Both the position numbers and the translations under genes were made by a program. From Vibrio sinus (GTDB lineage Bacteria; Pseudomonadota; Gammaproteobacteria; Enterobacterales; Vibrionaceae): a stretch of DNA of 64,000 bases. Location of the stretch: the NCBI RefSeq assembly GCF_023634645.1, contig NZ_JAMKMR010000001.1:186001-250000 (forward strand), in the 5' to 3' direction. The notes below the pieces were generated by a model. That model was not told where the DNA came from. It did no database searches and was given only the letters and a program-made list of their open reading frames with translations. Positions 52,541 through 61,627 of this stretch are shown piece after piece. How positions within the stretch are numbered: position 1 is the stretch's first letter; each line of letters opens with the position of its first letter.

Positions 52541-55417
52541 ATGAAAAAAAGGCGGTATTCGTTAAGTATACATATCACTAGTTTATTCTTGGTCTTGACG
52601 ACATTAATTGGTGTCATTCTTATCGCTATTAGCTATCAACACTCGCAAGACCTGCTTTCTGGCAGCGTAAAAGAATTAAGCAAAGAAAATAGCCTCAAGC
52701 TTGAATCAGCGTTTCGTCAATCGGCTAACCCTATCTTAACCACATTAGATTTTATGGCATTTAACCCGATCGTTGACCAAATCCACCCGCCGGTTAAAGA
52801 AAAACGATGGCTTGCCAGCATCAGCTTAAGGTTTCAACGCAACGCCAACCTGGTTGCCTTATTTTATGGTAGCGATAGAGGAAATTTCACCTTATTTCGC
52901 CCGTTAAAAACGAACAAAGAAAGAGAAAGATTTGGCGCGCCAGCCAAGGCAACCTTACTGCTAAACTATACTCGCGTATCCGGCCTCAATGAATTTTACT
53001 ATTTCGATGGCAATTTAAATCGCATTGGTTACAAAAAAACCAATGACAACGAGTTTGACCCCCGACTTCGCCCTTGGTACACCAATGCAGAAGTTGACGG
53101 CTCCATTCGACTCACTGATCCTTATCTGTTTTACTTTCTCAAAACCCACGGTGTCACACTTTCCAAACGCTCTTATGACAATAAATCGGTGGTGGGAGCT
53201 GACTTCACACTCCAATCACTGTCGGATCAAATCGCCAATATTGGCTACTCGAAAAGCTCTAAATTGGTCTTATTCGATAGCAACTTCAAAGTACTGGCAT
53301 ACCACCAAATCGGATTGGGTGAAAAAGGTTCCAGCCAGAACATATCGGCGCGACTCAAACAGAATGTATTTAGCAGCATCCTCAATCGCACCAGCCTAAC
53401 ACCTTTGTATGAAATGGTGACCTATGCGGGCGAACCTTGGTCTGTCACATTAACCCCGGTTTCACTCAACAAAAATGTTCGTTTATTTCTCGCTGAAGCG
53501 ACGCCTCGTTCCGACCTTCTCGCTAACCTGCTATTGATGAGAGATAAACAGGTTTCTGTCGCCGTTTCTATGTTGATTATTTATTGTGTCGTCGTCTGGC
53601 TTATTGCGAATAAAATTGCTCAACCATTACAGTCGTTGGTAAGGTCGACGAGTAATATTACAAGATTTGACTTCCAAAAGGCTCGCTACCCAAAAAGTCA
53701 CATTAAAGAAGTCGCCAACCTAACCCGTTCCATCGAGCTGATGGAGCACACGCTGCATGATTTACTGCGGTTATTGCGAGATACAGCCAGCAACCAAGAT
53801 TTTTCACTGCTAGCCAAAACCATCACCCGTCAAAGCTACCTTGTGACCAAGGCAGAGACCATTGTCTTATATACCTATAAAAAGGAAAACAATCGCTTTG
53901 AGTCTTCAGCAAACCACGCCATCATTCCATTTAAAATCGATCTCAATGAGCTACTCACCAATACAGCATGGCTTAGTAATCAACTCAAGACCGGAGAAGT
54001 CATTCACTTAAACAATAGCGATAACGTTCTCACTCGCTATGAGGACAAACTTTACAATTCAGATATCTATATGTTTCCTTTAGTTAATCGGGAAAAGTTA
54101 CTGGTTGGAGTGCTACTGCTTGGCTACGAACGTCCGATCACTCTGGAACAACTTGATAAACACGATTTTTTAAAAGAGCTACTCAGTTTTGCCGAGATCG
54201 CTAAAGAGAACATAGATCAAATACAGCAGCAAAAGCAGTTGTTGAAGGTCTTTGTTGAGTTAATCGCCTCAGCAATCGACCAAAAGTCACCGTATAATGG
54301 CGAGCACTGCCAGCGCATCCCTGAACTGACCAAGCTTATCACCAAAGCTGCTCAGGAAGATGATAACTACTTTCCTCAGTTTGGTTTAACCAACCAGCAA
54401 TGGGAAGGCCTCTGGCTTGCATCCTGGCTTCATGACTGTGGCAAAGTCACCACACCGGAATATGTCATTGATAAAGCCACGAAATTAGAAACGGTTTACG
54501 ACAGGATTCATGAAGTCCGCATGCGCTTCGAATTACTGAAAAAACAAGCTGAAGTGGATTATTGGCAGGGAGTCGCTGAGGGTGAAGACGCATCCTACCT
54601 AAAAGACCAACTCGATAGCTTACATCGGACACTCGATGCAGAGTTTGCCTTTATCGCTAAATGCAATAAAGGCCAAGACACCATGACACAAGACGACCTG
54701 GCAAAGTTAAATCAAATTGGTCAAAGGACGTGGAAGAGAACATTGGATGACCAGCTAGGCACTTCTGATTTTGAAGTCCAACGTGCTGGGCAACAAGCAA
54801 ACTTACCCACAACGGAGACGCTCCTATCAGATAAAATGGTTCATCGCATTCCATGGCCAGCGGGCCACTTACCCCAAGAAAATTGGAGCGAGAAGTTTAT
54901 TCTCACACCCGGAGAGATTAAGTTTAACCGTGGAGAGCTGCACAACCTATCGATCCCCAAAGGCACTTTGACGCAAGAAGAGCGTTTTATCATCAATGAT
55001 CACGTCATACAGACCATTACTATGCTAGATCACCTGCCCTACCCTGAACACCTAAAAAACGTTCCAGAATTTGCCAGCGGTCACCATGAAAGAGTGGACG
55101 GACAGGGCTACCCACGAGGTTTGGCAGAAGATGATTTATCTATCCCAGCGAGAATAATGGCCATTGCCGATGTCTTTGAAGCCCTGACATCGAGCGACAA
55201 ACCTTATAAGAAGTCGAAATCCCTAGAGGAAGCGATAGGTATTATGACCAAAATGGCGACATCAGGTCACATCGACCCAAAGATCTATCTACTTTTCCTA
55301 GAAAAAGAGGTGGACAAAACCTATGCAAGAATGTTTCTTTCCCCCGATCAAATTACCGATATTGATAGAGAAGCGCACATTCAAAAGGTGAAAAGCTATT
55401 TGAAAGAGCAATTTTGA
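52541..55417 (+). CDS. Membrane HD-GYP cyclic-di-GMP phosphodiesterase with dCache-type sensor
   Basis: A 958-residue protein: TM (about 10-30), periplasmic sensor of about 290 residues (dCache-like), second TM (about 343-363), HAMP, a GAF-like region (about 420-560) and a C-terminal HD-GYP domain. The catalytic residues are present: HDCGK (H631, D632), GHHERVDGQGYPRG (H848, H849) with the GYP signature. Between HDCGK and GHHE are about 215 residues instead of the usual short spacing, with a helical insert of roughly 150 residues. It should hydrolyse c-di-GMP in response to a periplasmic ligand. Monocistronic; upstream lies repeat B. Confidence 0.87.
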   Translation: MKKRRYSLSIHITSLFLVLTTLIGVILIAISYQHSQDLLSGSVKELSKENSLKLESAFRQSANPILTTLDFMAFNPIVDQIHPPVKEKRWLASISLRFQRNANLVALFYGSDRGNFTLFRPLKTNKERERFGAPAKATLLLNYTRVSGLNEFYYFDGNLNRIGYKKTNDNEFDPRLRPWYTNAEVDGSIRLTDPYLFYFLKTHGVTLSKRSYDNKSVVGADFTLQSLSDQIANIGYSKSSKLVLFDSNFKVLAYHQIGLGEKGSSQNISARLKQNVFSSILNRTSLTPLYEMVTYAGEPWSVTLTPVSLNKNVRLFLAEATPRSDLLANLLLMRDKQVSVAVSMLIIYCVVVWLIANKIAQPLQSLVRSTSNITRFDFQKARYPKSHIKEVANLTRSIELMEHTLHDLLRLLRDTASNQDFSLLAKTITRQSYLVTKAETIVLYTYKKENNRFESSANHAIIPFKIDLNELLTNTAWLSNQLKTGEVIHLNNSDNVLTRYEDKLYNSDIYMFPLVNREKLLVGVLLLGYERPITLEQLDKHDFLKELLSFAEIAKENIDQIQQQKQLLKVFVELIASAIDQKSPYNGEHCQRIPELTKLITKAAQEDDNYFPQFGLTNQQWEGLWLASWLHDCGKVTTPEYVIDKATKLETVYDRIHEVRMRFELLKKQAEVDYWQGVAEGEDASYLKDQLDSLHRTLDAEFAFIAKCNKGQDTMTQDDLAKLNQIGQRTWKRTLDDQLGTSDFEVQRAGQQANLPTTETLLSDKMVHRIPWPAGHLPQENWSEKFILTPGEIKFNRGELHNLSIPKGTLTQEERFIINDHVIQTITMLDHLPYPEHLKNVPEFASGHHERVDGQGYPRGLAEDDLSIPARIMAIADVFEALTSSDKPYKKSKSLEEAIGIMTKMATSGHIDPKIYLLFLEKEVDKTYARMFLSPDQITDIDREAHIQKVKSYLKEQF

Positions 55418-55458
55418 GCCTTTGGTGAAGTATTCTCACTCTGGAGGCTCAAACTTTT
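55413..55458 (+). terminator. Terminator overlapping the end of the HD-GYP gene
   Basis: TTTGAGCCT / AGGCTCAAA, a 9-bp stem with a long loop, then CTTTTAC. It overlaps the stop codon and abuts a small minus-strand ORF. Confidence 0.45.
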
Positions 55459-55558
55459 ACTGATAGCTCAAAATCAAATGGTATGAGTTAAAAAAGAACC
55501 CACCACTGATCATGATAACAAACAGGGCTAATAAGATAGTTTTAATGTTTACTTTCAC
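55457..55558 (-). CDS. Candidate 33-residue single-pass membrane protein
   Basis: A GTG-started ORF of 33 codons, conceptual product VKVNIKTILLALFVIMISGG then FFFNSYHLILSYQ. It reads as a positively charged N terminus followed by one TM helix, the usual form of bacterial small membrane proteins. The ribosome site (GAG, weak) is poor and no homologue can be named, so this is a candidate only. Confidence 0.4.
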   Translation of the reverse strand: MKVNIKTILLALFVIMISGGFFFNSYHLILSYQ

Positions 55559-55988
55559 GTCGTTGTCTCAAATAGGTTAAAACATTAACCGAGTAGAAAG
55601 CTTGCAAACATTGCAAGTAAGCAAATGAATTCAACTGCTTAATTAGCAAATTACTCGATCATCATCAACTATGAGGGTGCAAGCATATCGGGATTTATAC
55701 CGGATGTATATAGCCGCTCGCTTCCACGCGTCTACCCGAACAATATGTTGGAAAAATAATTTTTCAAAAACAATCAATTAAACGTCATCATTTTGATACA
55801 TTTACGAATTATTTTATTGCATTTTTTTCTAGTGACTCGCGGCCAATTCACTCTTACTTCTAATTTATCAATAAGTTACTAGGTATTGATTTGAATTTAG
55901 TAAATTAGACATGTAGTAAACTTTAAATGATTCCGCGCTTAGGTATTGATGTAAGTCAAAATGTCATGGACAATAGCACCATGTTGGA

Positions 55989-56004
55989 AGTGATCTGCAT
56001 CACT
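55989..56004. promoter_or_regulatory. CRP-like palindrome upstream of zwf
   Basis: AGTGA-TCTGCA-TCACT, with the 5-bp CRP half-site pattern (consensus TGTGA-N6-TCACA) and perfect outer arms. It is about 150 bp before zwf, in a 737-bp A+T-rich region (55418-56154) with no other supportable feature except the small ORF at its left end. Confidence 0.45.
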
Positions 56005-56157
56005 GTTGTGCAAGACAAAGCCGCTAAGAAATCACTCATATATTCTTCGACTATTAGATTTGCACTATCAGATTAATTGGCATTTTCTACTATCAAACAC
56101 ACAGTCGCGCTGATAACGTTGGCGCATTAGTTTAAAGTCGCTCTCAAAGGAAAGATG

Positions 56158-57660
56158 ATGGTAATACCCGAAAACAGCAGCATCGTTATATTCGGTGCCT
56201 CTGGTGATCTGACTTACCGCAAGTTGATCCCTGCCCTCTATCACTTATACGCTAGCAACCAGCTACCAAAATCTTTTGCAATCTTAGGCGTCAGTCGAAC
56301 GGAATACAGTGACGAATCATACAGAGACAAGCTAAAGCACTCTCTACTTGAAATGGAAGAAACTGAACCTGAAGCGCTAGAAAACTTCATTCAGCATTTG
56401 CATTATCAATCGATCAACACCTCTGATGTGCAAGATTACGCAAGACTTGCCACTCGCCTTGATCAATTATCTCAGCACTACCAATTTGAAACTCGCAACA
56501 CGCTTTTCTATCTCGCAACACCTCCAAGTCTCTATAGCGTTATTCCAGAAAGCCTTGCCGCTCACGGTCTAAATGATGAATCAGATGGTTGGAAACGACT
56601 CATTGTTGAAAAACCCTTCGGCTATGATTTAAAATCCGCGCAAGAGCTAGACCAGTCTATCCATAAGCACTTCCAAGAACATCAAATTTATCGTATCGAC
56701 CACTACCTAGGTAAAGAAACCGTACAAAACCTTCTTGTATTCCGTTTCTCGAACGCGATGTTTGAACCGTTGTGGAACCGCAATTACATCGAATATATCG
56801 AAATCACAGGTGCTGAGCACTTGGGCGTAGAAGAACGTGGTGGTTATTACGATGGCTCTGGTGCTGTCCGTGATATGTTCCAAAACCATCTTCTTCAAGT
56901 TCTCGCGATGGTCGGTATGGAACCACCAGCGCAAATCAATTCAGATTCTATGCGTGATGAAGTGGTGAAAGTACTGCAATGCTTAAAACCTCTTGATGAA
57001 CACGATCTACGTAATAACCTAGTGCTTGGACAATACACCGGTTCTGATGTTCGAGGTGAGTTCTTACAAGGCTACCGTGAAGAACCTGGCGTAGCAGATG
57101 ATTCAAGAACAGAGACTTATGTCGGCTTAAAAGCTTACATCAATAACTGGCGTTGGAACGGCGTACCTTTCTATATCCGCACAGGTAAACGTCTGCCGAC
57201 TCGTGTCACAGAAGTCGTGATTCACTTTAAACGCACACCTCACCCAGTATTTGGGCTCGACGCACCTGAAAACATGCTGGTGATCCGCATTCAGCCAGAT
57301 GAAGGTATTCAAATGAGCTTTGGCCTTAAAGAGCCAGGTGCAGGCTTTAAAGCCAAAGAAGTGAAAATGAATTTCCACTACGCGTCTCTAGAAGAAACGC
57401 AAATGCTAACTGCGTATGAGCGACTTCTGCATGATGCCCTAAATGGTGATGCTACGTTGTTCGCACGTACTGACGCAGTTGAAGCTTGTTGGAAATACGT
57501 TCAACCTATCTTGGACTTCAAACAAGATCCACAGTCCTTGTTTGGCTACGCTTGCGGTACTTGGGGACCAAAAGAGTCAGACCAATTGCTTGAACGCGAC
57601 GGAAAAGCTTGGCGATTCCCTTGTAAAAACTTAACAGATACGGATTACTGTGAATTATGA
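56158..57660 (+). CDS. zwf: Glucose-6-phosphate 1-dehydrogenase
   Basis: The 500-residue first enzyme of the oxidative pentose phosphate pathway, oxidising glucose 6-phosphate with NADP+. The NADP-binding segment is [20 protein letters not shown], and the active site is [13 protein letters not shown], with the catalytic histidine and lysine in place. Other conserved segments are [25 protein letters not shown] and [11 protein letters not shown]. The second of two adjacent ATGs (56158) is used because AAGGA lies six bases upstream. Its end overlaps pgl by four bases (ATGA). CRP-like control is possible. Confidence 0.96.
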   Translation: MVIPENSSIVIFGASGDLTYRKLIPALYHLYASNQLPKSFAILGVSRTEYSDESYRDKLKHSLLEMEETEPEALENFIQHLHYQSINTSDVQDYARLATRLDQLSQHYQFETRNTLFYLATPPSLYSVIPESLAAHGLNDESDGWKRLIVEKPFGYDLKSAQELDQSIHKHFQEHQIYRIDHYLGKETVQNLLVFRFSNAMFEPLWNRNYIEYIEITGAEHLGVEERGGYYDGSGAVRDMFQNHLLQVLAMVGMEPPAQINSDSMRDEVVKVLQCLKPLDEHDLRNNLVLGQYTGSDVRGEFLQGYREEPGVADDSRTETYVGLKAYINNWRWNGVPFYIRTGKRLPTRVTEVVIHFKRTPHPVFGLDAPENMLVIRIQPDEGIQMSFGLKEPGAGFKAKEVKMNFHYASLEETQMLTAYERLLHDALNGDATLFARTDAVEACWKYVQPILDFKQDPQSLFGYACGTWGPKESDQLLERDGKAWRFPCKNLTDTDYCEL

Positions 57661-58373
57661 TCAACCATAAGATTTTCGACACACCAGAACAGGTTGTAGA
57701 AAGCCTAGCGAACGACTTAAAAACCATCAGTGAACAGCCTAACGCGGCTCATATATCACTGTCAGGTGGCAGCACGCCTAAAATGCTTTTCAAGCGCCTT
57801 GCCCAAGAAGACTACGCAAAGGCCATTCGCTGGAACAACTTGCATTTTTGGTGGGGTGACGAGCGTTGTGTTGCTCCAGATGATGAGCAGAGCAACTTCG
57901 GTGAAGCCAAAGCGTTGTTGTTCGATCATATCGATATTCCTGCTGAAAATATTCACAGAATCTTGGGTGAAAACGATCCTGAAGGTGAAGCGCTACGCTT
58001 CGCTGAAGAAATGACAGAAATCGTCCCTTGTGAAAACGGCACGCCTGTCTTTGATTGGATTCTGCTTGGTGTTGGTGCAGATGGCCACACCGCATCCCTG
58101 TTCCCAGGAAAAACCAATTACGATGAAGAAAAGCTCGCAATAACAGCGGTACAGCCTGAATCTGGCCAGATTCGAGTGTCAAAATCCGCACGAGTACTAG
58201 AAGCGGCAAAACGCATCAGCTATCTCGTTCTTGGCAGCGGAAAAGCAGATATCGTACATGAAATTCATACCACTCCAGCCAATGAACTGCCTTATCCAGC
58301 AGCCAAAATTCAATCTAGCGCTGGTGAAACGGAGTGGTACCTTGATTTAAATGCAGCAAGTAAAATTGCCTAA
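57657..58373 (+). CDS. pgl: 6-phosphogluconolactonase
   Basis: A 238-residue DevB-type lactonase hydrolysing 6-phosphogluconolactone to 6-phosphogluconate. It has [40 protein letters not shown] and [16 protein letters not shown], the family fingerprints. The ATG overlaps the zwf stop codon (ATGA), and gnd starts 21 bp after its stop, giving a tight zwf-pgl-gnd operon. Length matches the bacterial NagB-fold enzyme. Confidence 0.95.
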   Translation: MINHKIFDTPEQVVESLANDLKTISEQPNAAHISLSGGSTPKMLFKRLAQEDYAKAIRWNNLHFWWGDERCVAPDDEQSNFGEAKALLFDHIDIPAENIHRILGENDPEGEALRFAEEMTEIVPCENGTPVFDWILLGVGADGHTASLFPGKTNYDEEKLAITAVQPESGQIRVSKSARVLEAAKRISYLVLGSGKADIVHEIHTTPANELPYPAAKIQSSAGETEWYLDLNAASKIA

Positions 58374-58394
58374 AAGTTTTAACGGAGATACATA

Positions 58395-59843
58395 ATGAAA
58401 GGTGATATTGGTGTAATTGGCCTAGCCGTAATGGGTCAAAACCTAATCTTAAATATGAACGACCACGGCTTCAAAGTGGTTGCTCACAACCGAACCGCTG
58501 CTAAAGTTGACGAGTTCCTAGAAGGCCCAGCAAAAGGCACAAACATTGTTGGCGCTCACACACTAGAAGAGCTAGTGGAAAAACTAGAGAAGCCACGTAA
58601 AGTAATGCTAATGGTGCGTGCTGGTGATGTGGTTGACGCATTTATCGACAAGTTAGTCCCACTACTTGACGAAGGCGACATCATCATTGATGGTGGTAAC
58701 TCTAACTACCCAGACACAAATCGTCGTGTCGCTGAACTGAAAGAAAAAGGCCTACTGTTTGTTGGTACTGGTGTTTCTGGTGGTGAAGAAGGCGCGCGTT
58801 TCGGACCTTCTATCATGCCGGGCGGCTCTCCTGAAGCTTGGCCTGCAGTAAAACCAATCTTCCAAGCCATCGCTGCAAAAACAGACGAAGGCGAACCTTG
58901 TAGCGACTGGGTTGGTAAAGATGGTGCAGGTCACTTTGTGAAGATGGTTCACAACGGCATCGAATATGGTGACATGCAGCTGATCACTGAAGCTTACCAG
59001 TTCATGAAAGATGGCCTTGGTATGAATGCTGAAGAAATGCAAGCGGTATTCAGCGATTGGAACAAAACTGAGCTTGATAGCTACCTTGTTGAAATCACTG
59101 CAGACATCTTAGGCTACAAAGACGAAGATGGCGAAGCATTGGTTGAAAAAATCCTTGATACTGCTGGCCAAAAAGGTACGGGTAAATGGACAGGCATCAA
59201 TGCGTTAGATGTCGGTATCCCACTGACTCTAATCACTGAGTCTGTATTCTCTCGCTGCCTATCGGCGCTAAAAGAGCAACGTGTTGCCGCTGAAAAACTG
59301 TTTGGTAAAACAGTCACACCAGTTGAAGGTGACAAGCAAGAGTGGGTTGACGCTCTTCGCCAAGCGCTACTTGCTTCTAAGATCATCTCTTACGCACAAG
59401 GCTTTATGCTAATGCGTGAAGCCTCAGAGCAAAACGGTTGGGATCTAAACTACGGTAACGTTGCACTCATGTGGCGCGGTGGTTGTATCATCCGTTCAGC
59501 GTTCCTAGGTAATATTCGCGATGCTTACGCAAACGATCCTGAGCTAGCATTCCTTGGCTCTGATGATTACTTCAAAAACATCTTAGACAACTGCCTAGCA
59601 GCGTGGAGAAAAGTAGCAGCTAAGTCTCTAGAAGTCGGCATCCCAATGCCATGCACAACTTCAGCTCTGACTTTCCTAGACGGTTATACTACCGCTCGCC
59701 TACCAGCAAACTTGCTGCAAGCGCAACGCGATTACTTCGGTGCTCACACGTACGAGAGAATCGATCGCGAACGTGGCCAGTTCTTCCACACAAACTGGAC
59801 AGGTACAGGCGGTAACACATCATCAACTACTTATGACGTGTAA
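58395..59843 (+). CDS. gnd: 6-phosphogluconate dehydrogenase (decarboxylating)
   Basis: A 482-residue enzyme oxidatively decarboxylating 6-phosphogluconate to ribulose 5-phosphate with NADP+. The NADP-binding segment is IGVIGLAVMGQNLILNM; the active-site lysine lies in VGKDGAGHFVKMVHNGIEYGDMQLI; the C-terminal tail has GRxxG-type ends (HTNWTGTGGNTSSTTYDV). It is the last gene of the operon, followed by a strong terminator. The codon use is that of a highly expressed gene (regular CTA/GGT pattern). Confidence 0.96.
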   Translation: MKGDIGVIGLAVMGQNLILNMNDHGFKVVAHNRTAAKVDEFLEGPAKGTNIVGAHTLEELVEKLEKPRKVMLMVRAGDVVDAFIDKLVPLLDEGDIIIDGGNSNYPDTNRRVAELKEKGLLFVGTGVSGGEEGARFGPSIMPGGSPEAWPAVKPIFQAIAAKTDEGEPCSDWVGKDGAGHFVKMVHNGIEYGDMQLITEAYQFMKDGLGMNAEEMQAVFSDWNKTELDSYLVEITADILGYKDEDGEALVEKILDTAGQKGTGKWTGINALDVGIPLTLITESVFSRCLSALKEQRVAAEKLFGKTVTPVEGDKQEWVDALRQALLASKIISYAQGFMLMREASEQNGWDLNYGNVALMWRGGCIIRSAFLGNIRDAYANDPELAFLGSDDYFKNILDNCLAAWRKVAAKSLEVGIPMPCTTSALTFLDGYTTARLPANLLQAQRDYFGAHTYERIDRERGQFFHTNWTGTGGNTSSTTYDV

Positions 59844-59870
59844 CTGAATCGCTCGCGATTAACAGCTAAC

Positions 59871-59904
59871 AAAGGCCAGTGGTATTTTCACTGGCCTTTT
59901 TGTT
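59871..59904 (+). terminator. Intrinsic terminator of the zwf-pgl-gnd operon
   Basis: AAAGGCCAGTG / CACTGGCCTTT followed by TTTGTTTT, 28 bp past the gnd stop codon. A textbook rho-independent terminator. Confidence 0.92.
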
Positions 59905-59976
59905 TTCCAGCGAAAAGTTATGAAGTGTCACTGAGTGGAATATCAGAGCGCGATGTCGTAAACCCTCTTCTCTTTA

Positions 59977-60696
59977 TCATTTAAGCTCAAATGGTCTAGG
60001 AATCCACCATTTTATGATGGGGTCACCTTTATGACGTGGTTTCAAATACTTAGGTGCCTCATGTAGCCTATTGGAGCTTCCTCTGGCTACAGTATGAGAA
60101 AAATCATTTTCGTAATCTCTACCAAGCCTAGTGAATACAGACCGTATTTTTTTTACTATCTTCACAGGGCAACCAATAGACGACTTGTTAAAATTATAGT
60201 CAAAAGAATACATTGGCTGTAAATGTATTATTACGCTCTTCTGCTTTTCTCCACCACAGTATCTAGAATGCCACTCTTCGTACAATGGTGTTGTAGTTAA
60301 GACAAAAAATCTGACTCCACTATATCTAAATTCCCAACCATCGTCTTCATAGCTTCCATCCTTCATGGGAACCAAGGTTTTAAGCTTATCTATACTTTCA
60401 GAAGATATCGCATTCAGTACTCTATATAACCACTCTGCAACATCACCCATTGTTTTACTATAATGTTCTGCAGGTGCTTCAATAACAAAGCTATCTATAG
60501 GCTCTATATTATTTTCCTGAGAATAAATTATATGTTCAACATATTTATCAAGATCACTCCTAACTGAATGTACATTTTCCTCTATGGATACCTTGGTGTC
60601 CCACTCCGATTCATTTTTCCAAAAGGTTGCCTGTGGTGCAAATATACAATGTGTTTGTTTTCTAAATAACTCTGAGTCGCAATTATTCATAGTCAT
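59977..60696 (-). CDS. YqcI/YcgG-family protein, probable haem-dependent N-hydroxylase
   Basis: A 239-residue protein. The family pattern is recognisable: THCIFAPQATFWKNESEW (the family's early cysteine/FA region), GWEFRYSGVRFFVLTTTPLYEEWHSRY, and VIIHLQPMYSFD, echoing the WEFxxxG...F...TP...SR...QPxxxF fingerprint of YqcI/YcgG proteins. Characterised members (GntA of guanitoxin synthesis; DcsA of D-cycloserine synthesis) are haem-dependent enzymes that N-hydroxylate guanidino groups. The start overlaps the stop of the upstream gene (ATGA), so the two are translated together. It ends the three-gene cassette; A+T-rich and rich in rare codons compared with its neighbours. Function is inferred. 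Confidence 0.65.
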   Translation of the reverse strand: MTMNNCDSELFRKQTHCIFAPQATFWKNESEWDTKVSIEENVHSVRSDLDKYVEHIIYSQENNIEPIDSFVIEAPAEHYSKTMGDVAEWLYRVLNAISSESIDKLKTLVPMKDGSYEDDGWEFRYSGVRFFVLTTTPLYEEWHSRYCGGEKQKSVIIHLQPMYSFDYNFNKSSIGCPVKIVKKIRSVFTRLGRDYENDFSHTVARGSSNRLHEAPKYLKPRHKGDPIIKWWIPRPFELK

Positions 60697-61571
60697 ACCA
60701 CAAATCCTTCGTATGTATCTCTCACAAGCTGCACTGCATGATCATATATTTGCTTATCTATATCCAAGGTCAATGTATCAGTGGTATGGAAACATGAAGC
60801 ACGAACAACGTTGCCATCACTTGACTTTATTGCATCGGCAATAATTTTTACACGTTTGAAAATGAACTCTTCAAACAGAGCAACCTCAACTGTTTCAATT
60901 GGGTGACAACTGTCATCAACAGTATAAAATGGCTGAATAGCATTGTCTGTAAATGTAATTGCTACCCTAACTAGTCGCTCTTCAAACTTGCTTAGCTCTG
61001 GTGTAAAAGCCTTAAATATCTTCTCCACAATTAAATATAGCTGGTATGTTCTCCACCTAAACACCATATTTTCTCTGTATGTTCTGGCTTCCCCGATGAC
61101 ATTATTTATCGATGACAATGAACATATAATATACTTGGCATAACTATCGAGTATACTCTCCGACTTTCTAAGTGTAACTGATAGTAATTTATCTCTATTT
61201 TCACAAGAGTAATCATCAGACTGGAGTTTATGAACACGCTCATTTGAGAGTAGGCATACGATATTCCTAGCCCATAACTGATGCGTACTCTTTATATACT
61301 CATAGAATTCAAAATTAATTCTCTCTGACATTTCATTAATTTCTGAATCGTTCATTAGCATATCATCAACGCTAAAGTAGCAGAAATACCTCCTGATATT
61401 TTTCTTTAGAAAATTGATGTCATTGAAAACCTCAAACCCCCAAGGGCATATGCCTTCAAACTTCTTGCCATACTTAATGCTAATTATATTACAAAATTCA
61501 TTTATGGTTTCACGCCACATATGATTATTAAAGTAAGTATTTCCATTATTAACTAAAGCTAATTCATTCAT
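60693..61571 (-). CDS. Unassigned 292-residue protein of the cassette
   Basis: A soluble, mostly helical protein with no signal peptide or TM helix. Cysteines recur (FCYFS, IVCLLS, YSCENRD, IICSLS, SCFHT), with a central basic, aromatic segment (ENMVFRWRTYQLYLIVEKIF). I find no ExxH, CxxC pair or nucleotide-binding loop that would assign it to a family. Its last bases overlap the next gene (ATGA), and the MFS gene ends 56 bp upstream, so it belongs to the operon. It is probably an enzyme or scaffold acting on the same substrate as the YqcI/YcgG protein. Strongly A+T-rich. Confidence 0.7.
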   Translation of the reverse strand: MNELALVNNGNTYFNNHMWRETINEFCNIISIKYGKKFEGICPWGFEVFNDINFLKKNIRRYFCYFSVDDMLMNDSEINEMSERINFEFYEYIKSTHQLWARNIVCLLSNERVHKLQSDDYSCENRDKLLSVTLRKSESILDSYAKYIICSLSSINNVIGEARTYRENMVFRWRTYQLYLIVEKIFKAFTPELSKFEERLVRVAITFTDNAIQPFYTVDDSCHPIETVEVALFEEFIFKRVKIIADAIKSSDGNVVRASCFHTTDTLTLDIDKQIYDHAVQLVRDTYEGFVV

Positions 61572-61627
61572 CCTAGATCAACTTATATTTATTGTTTATT
61601 TAAACCCACTGAATACAACTACAAGCA

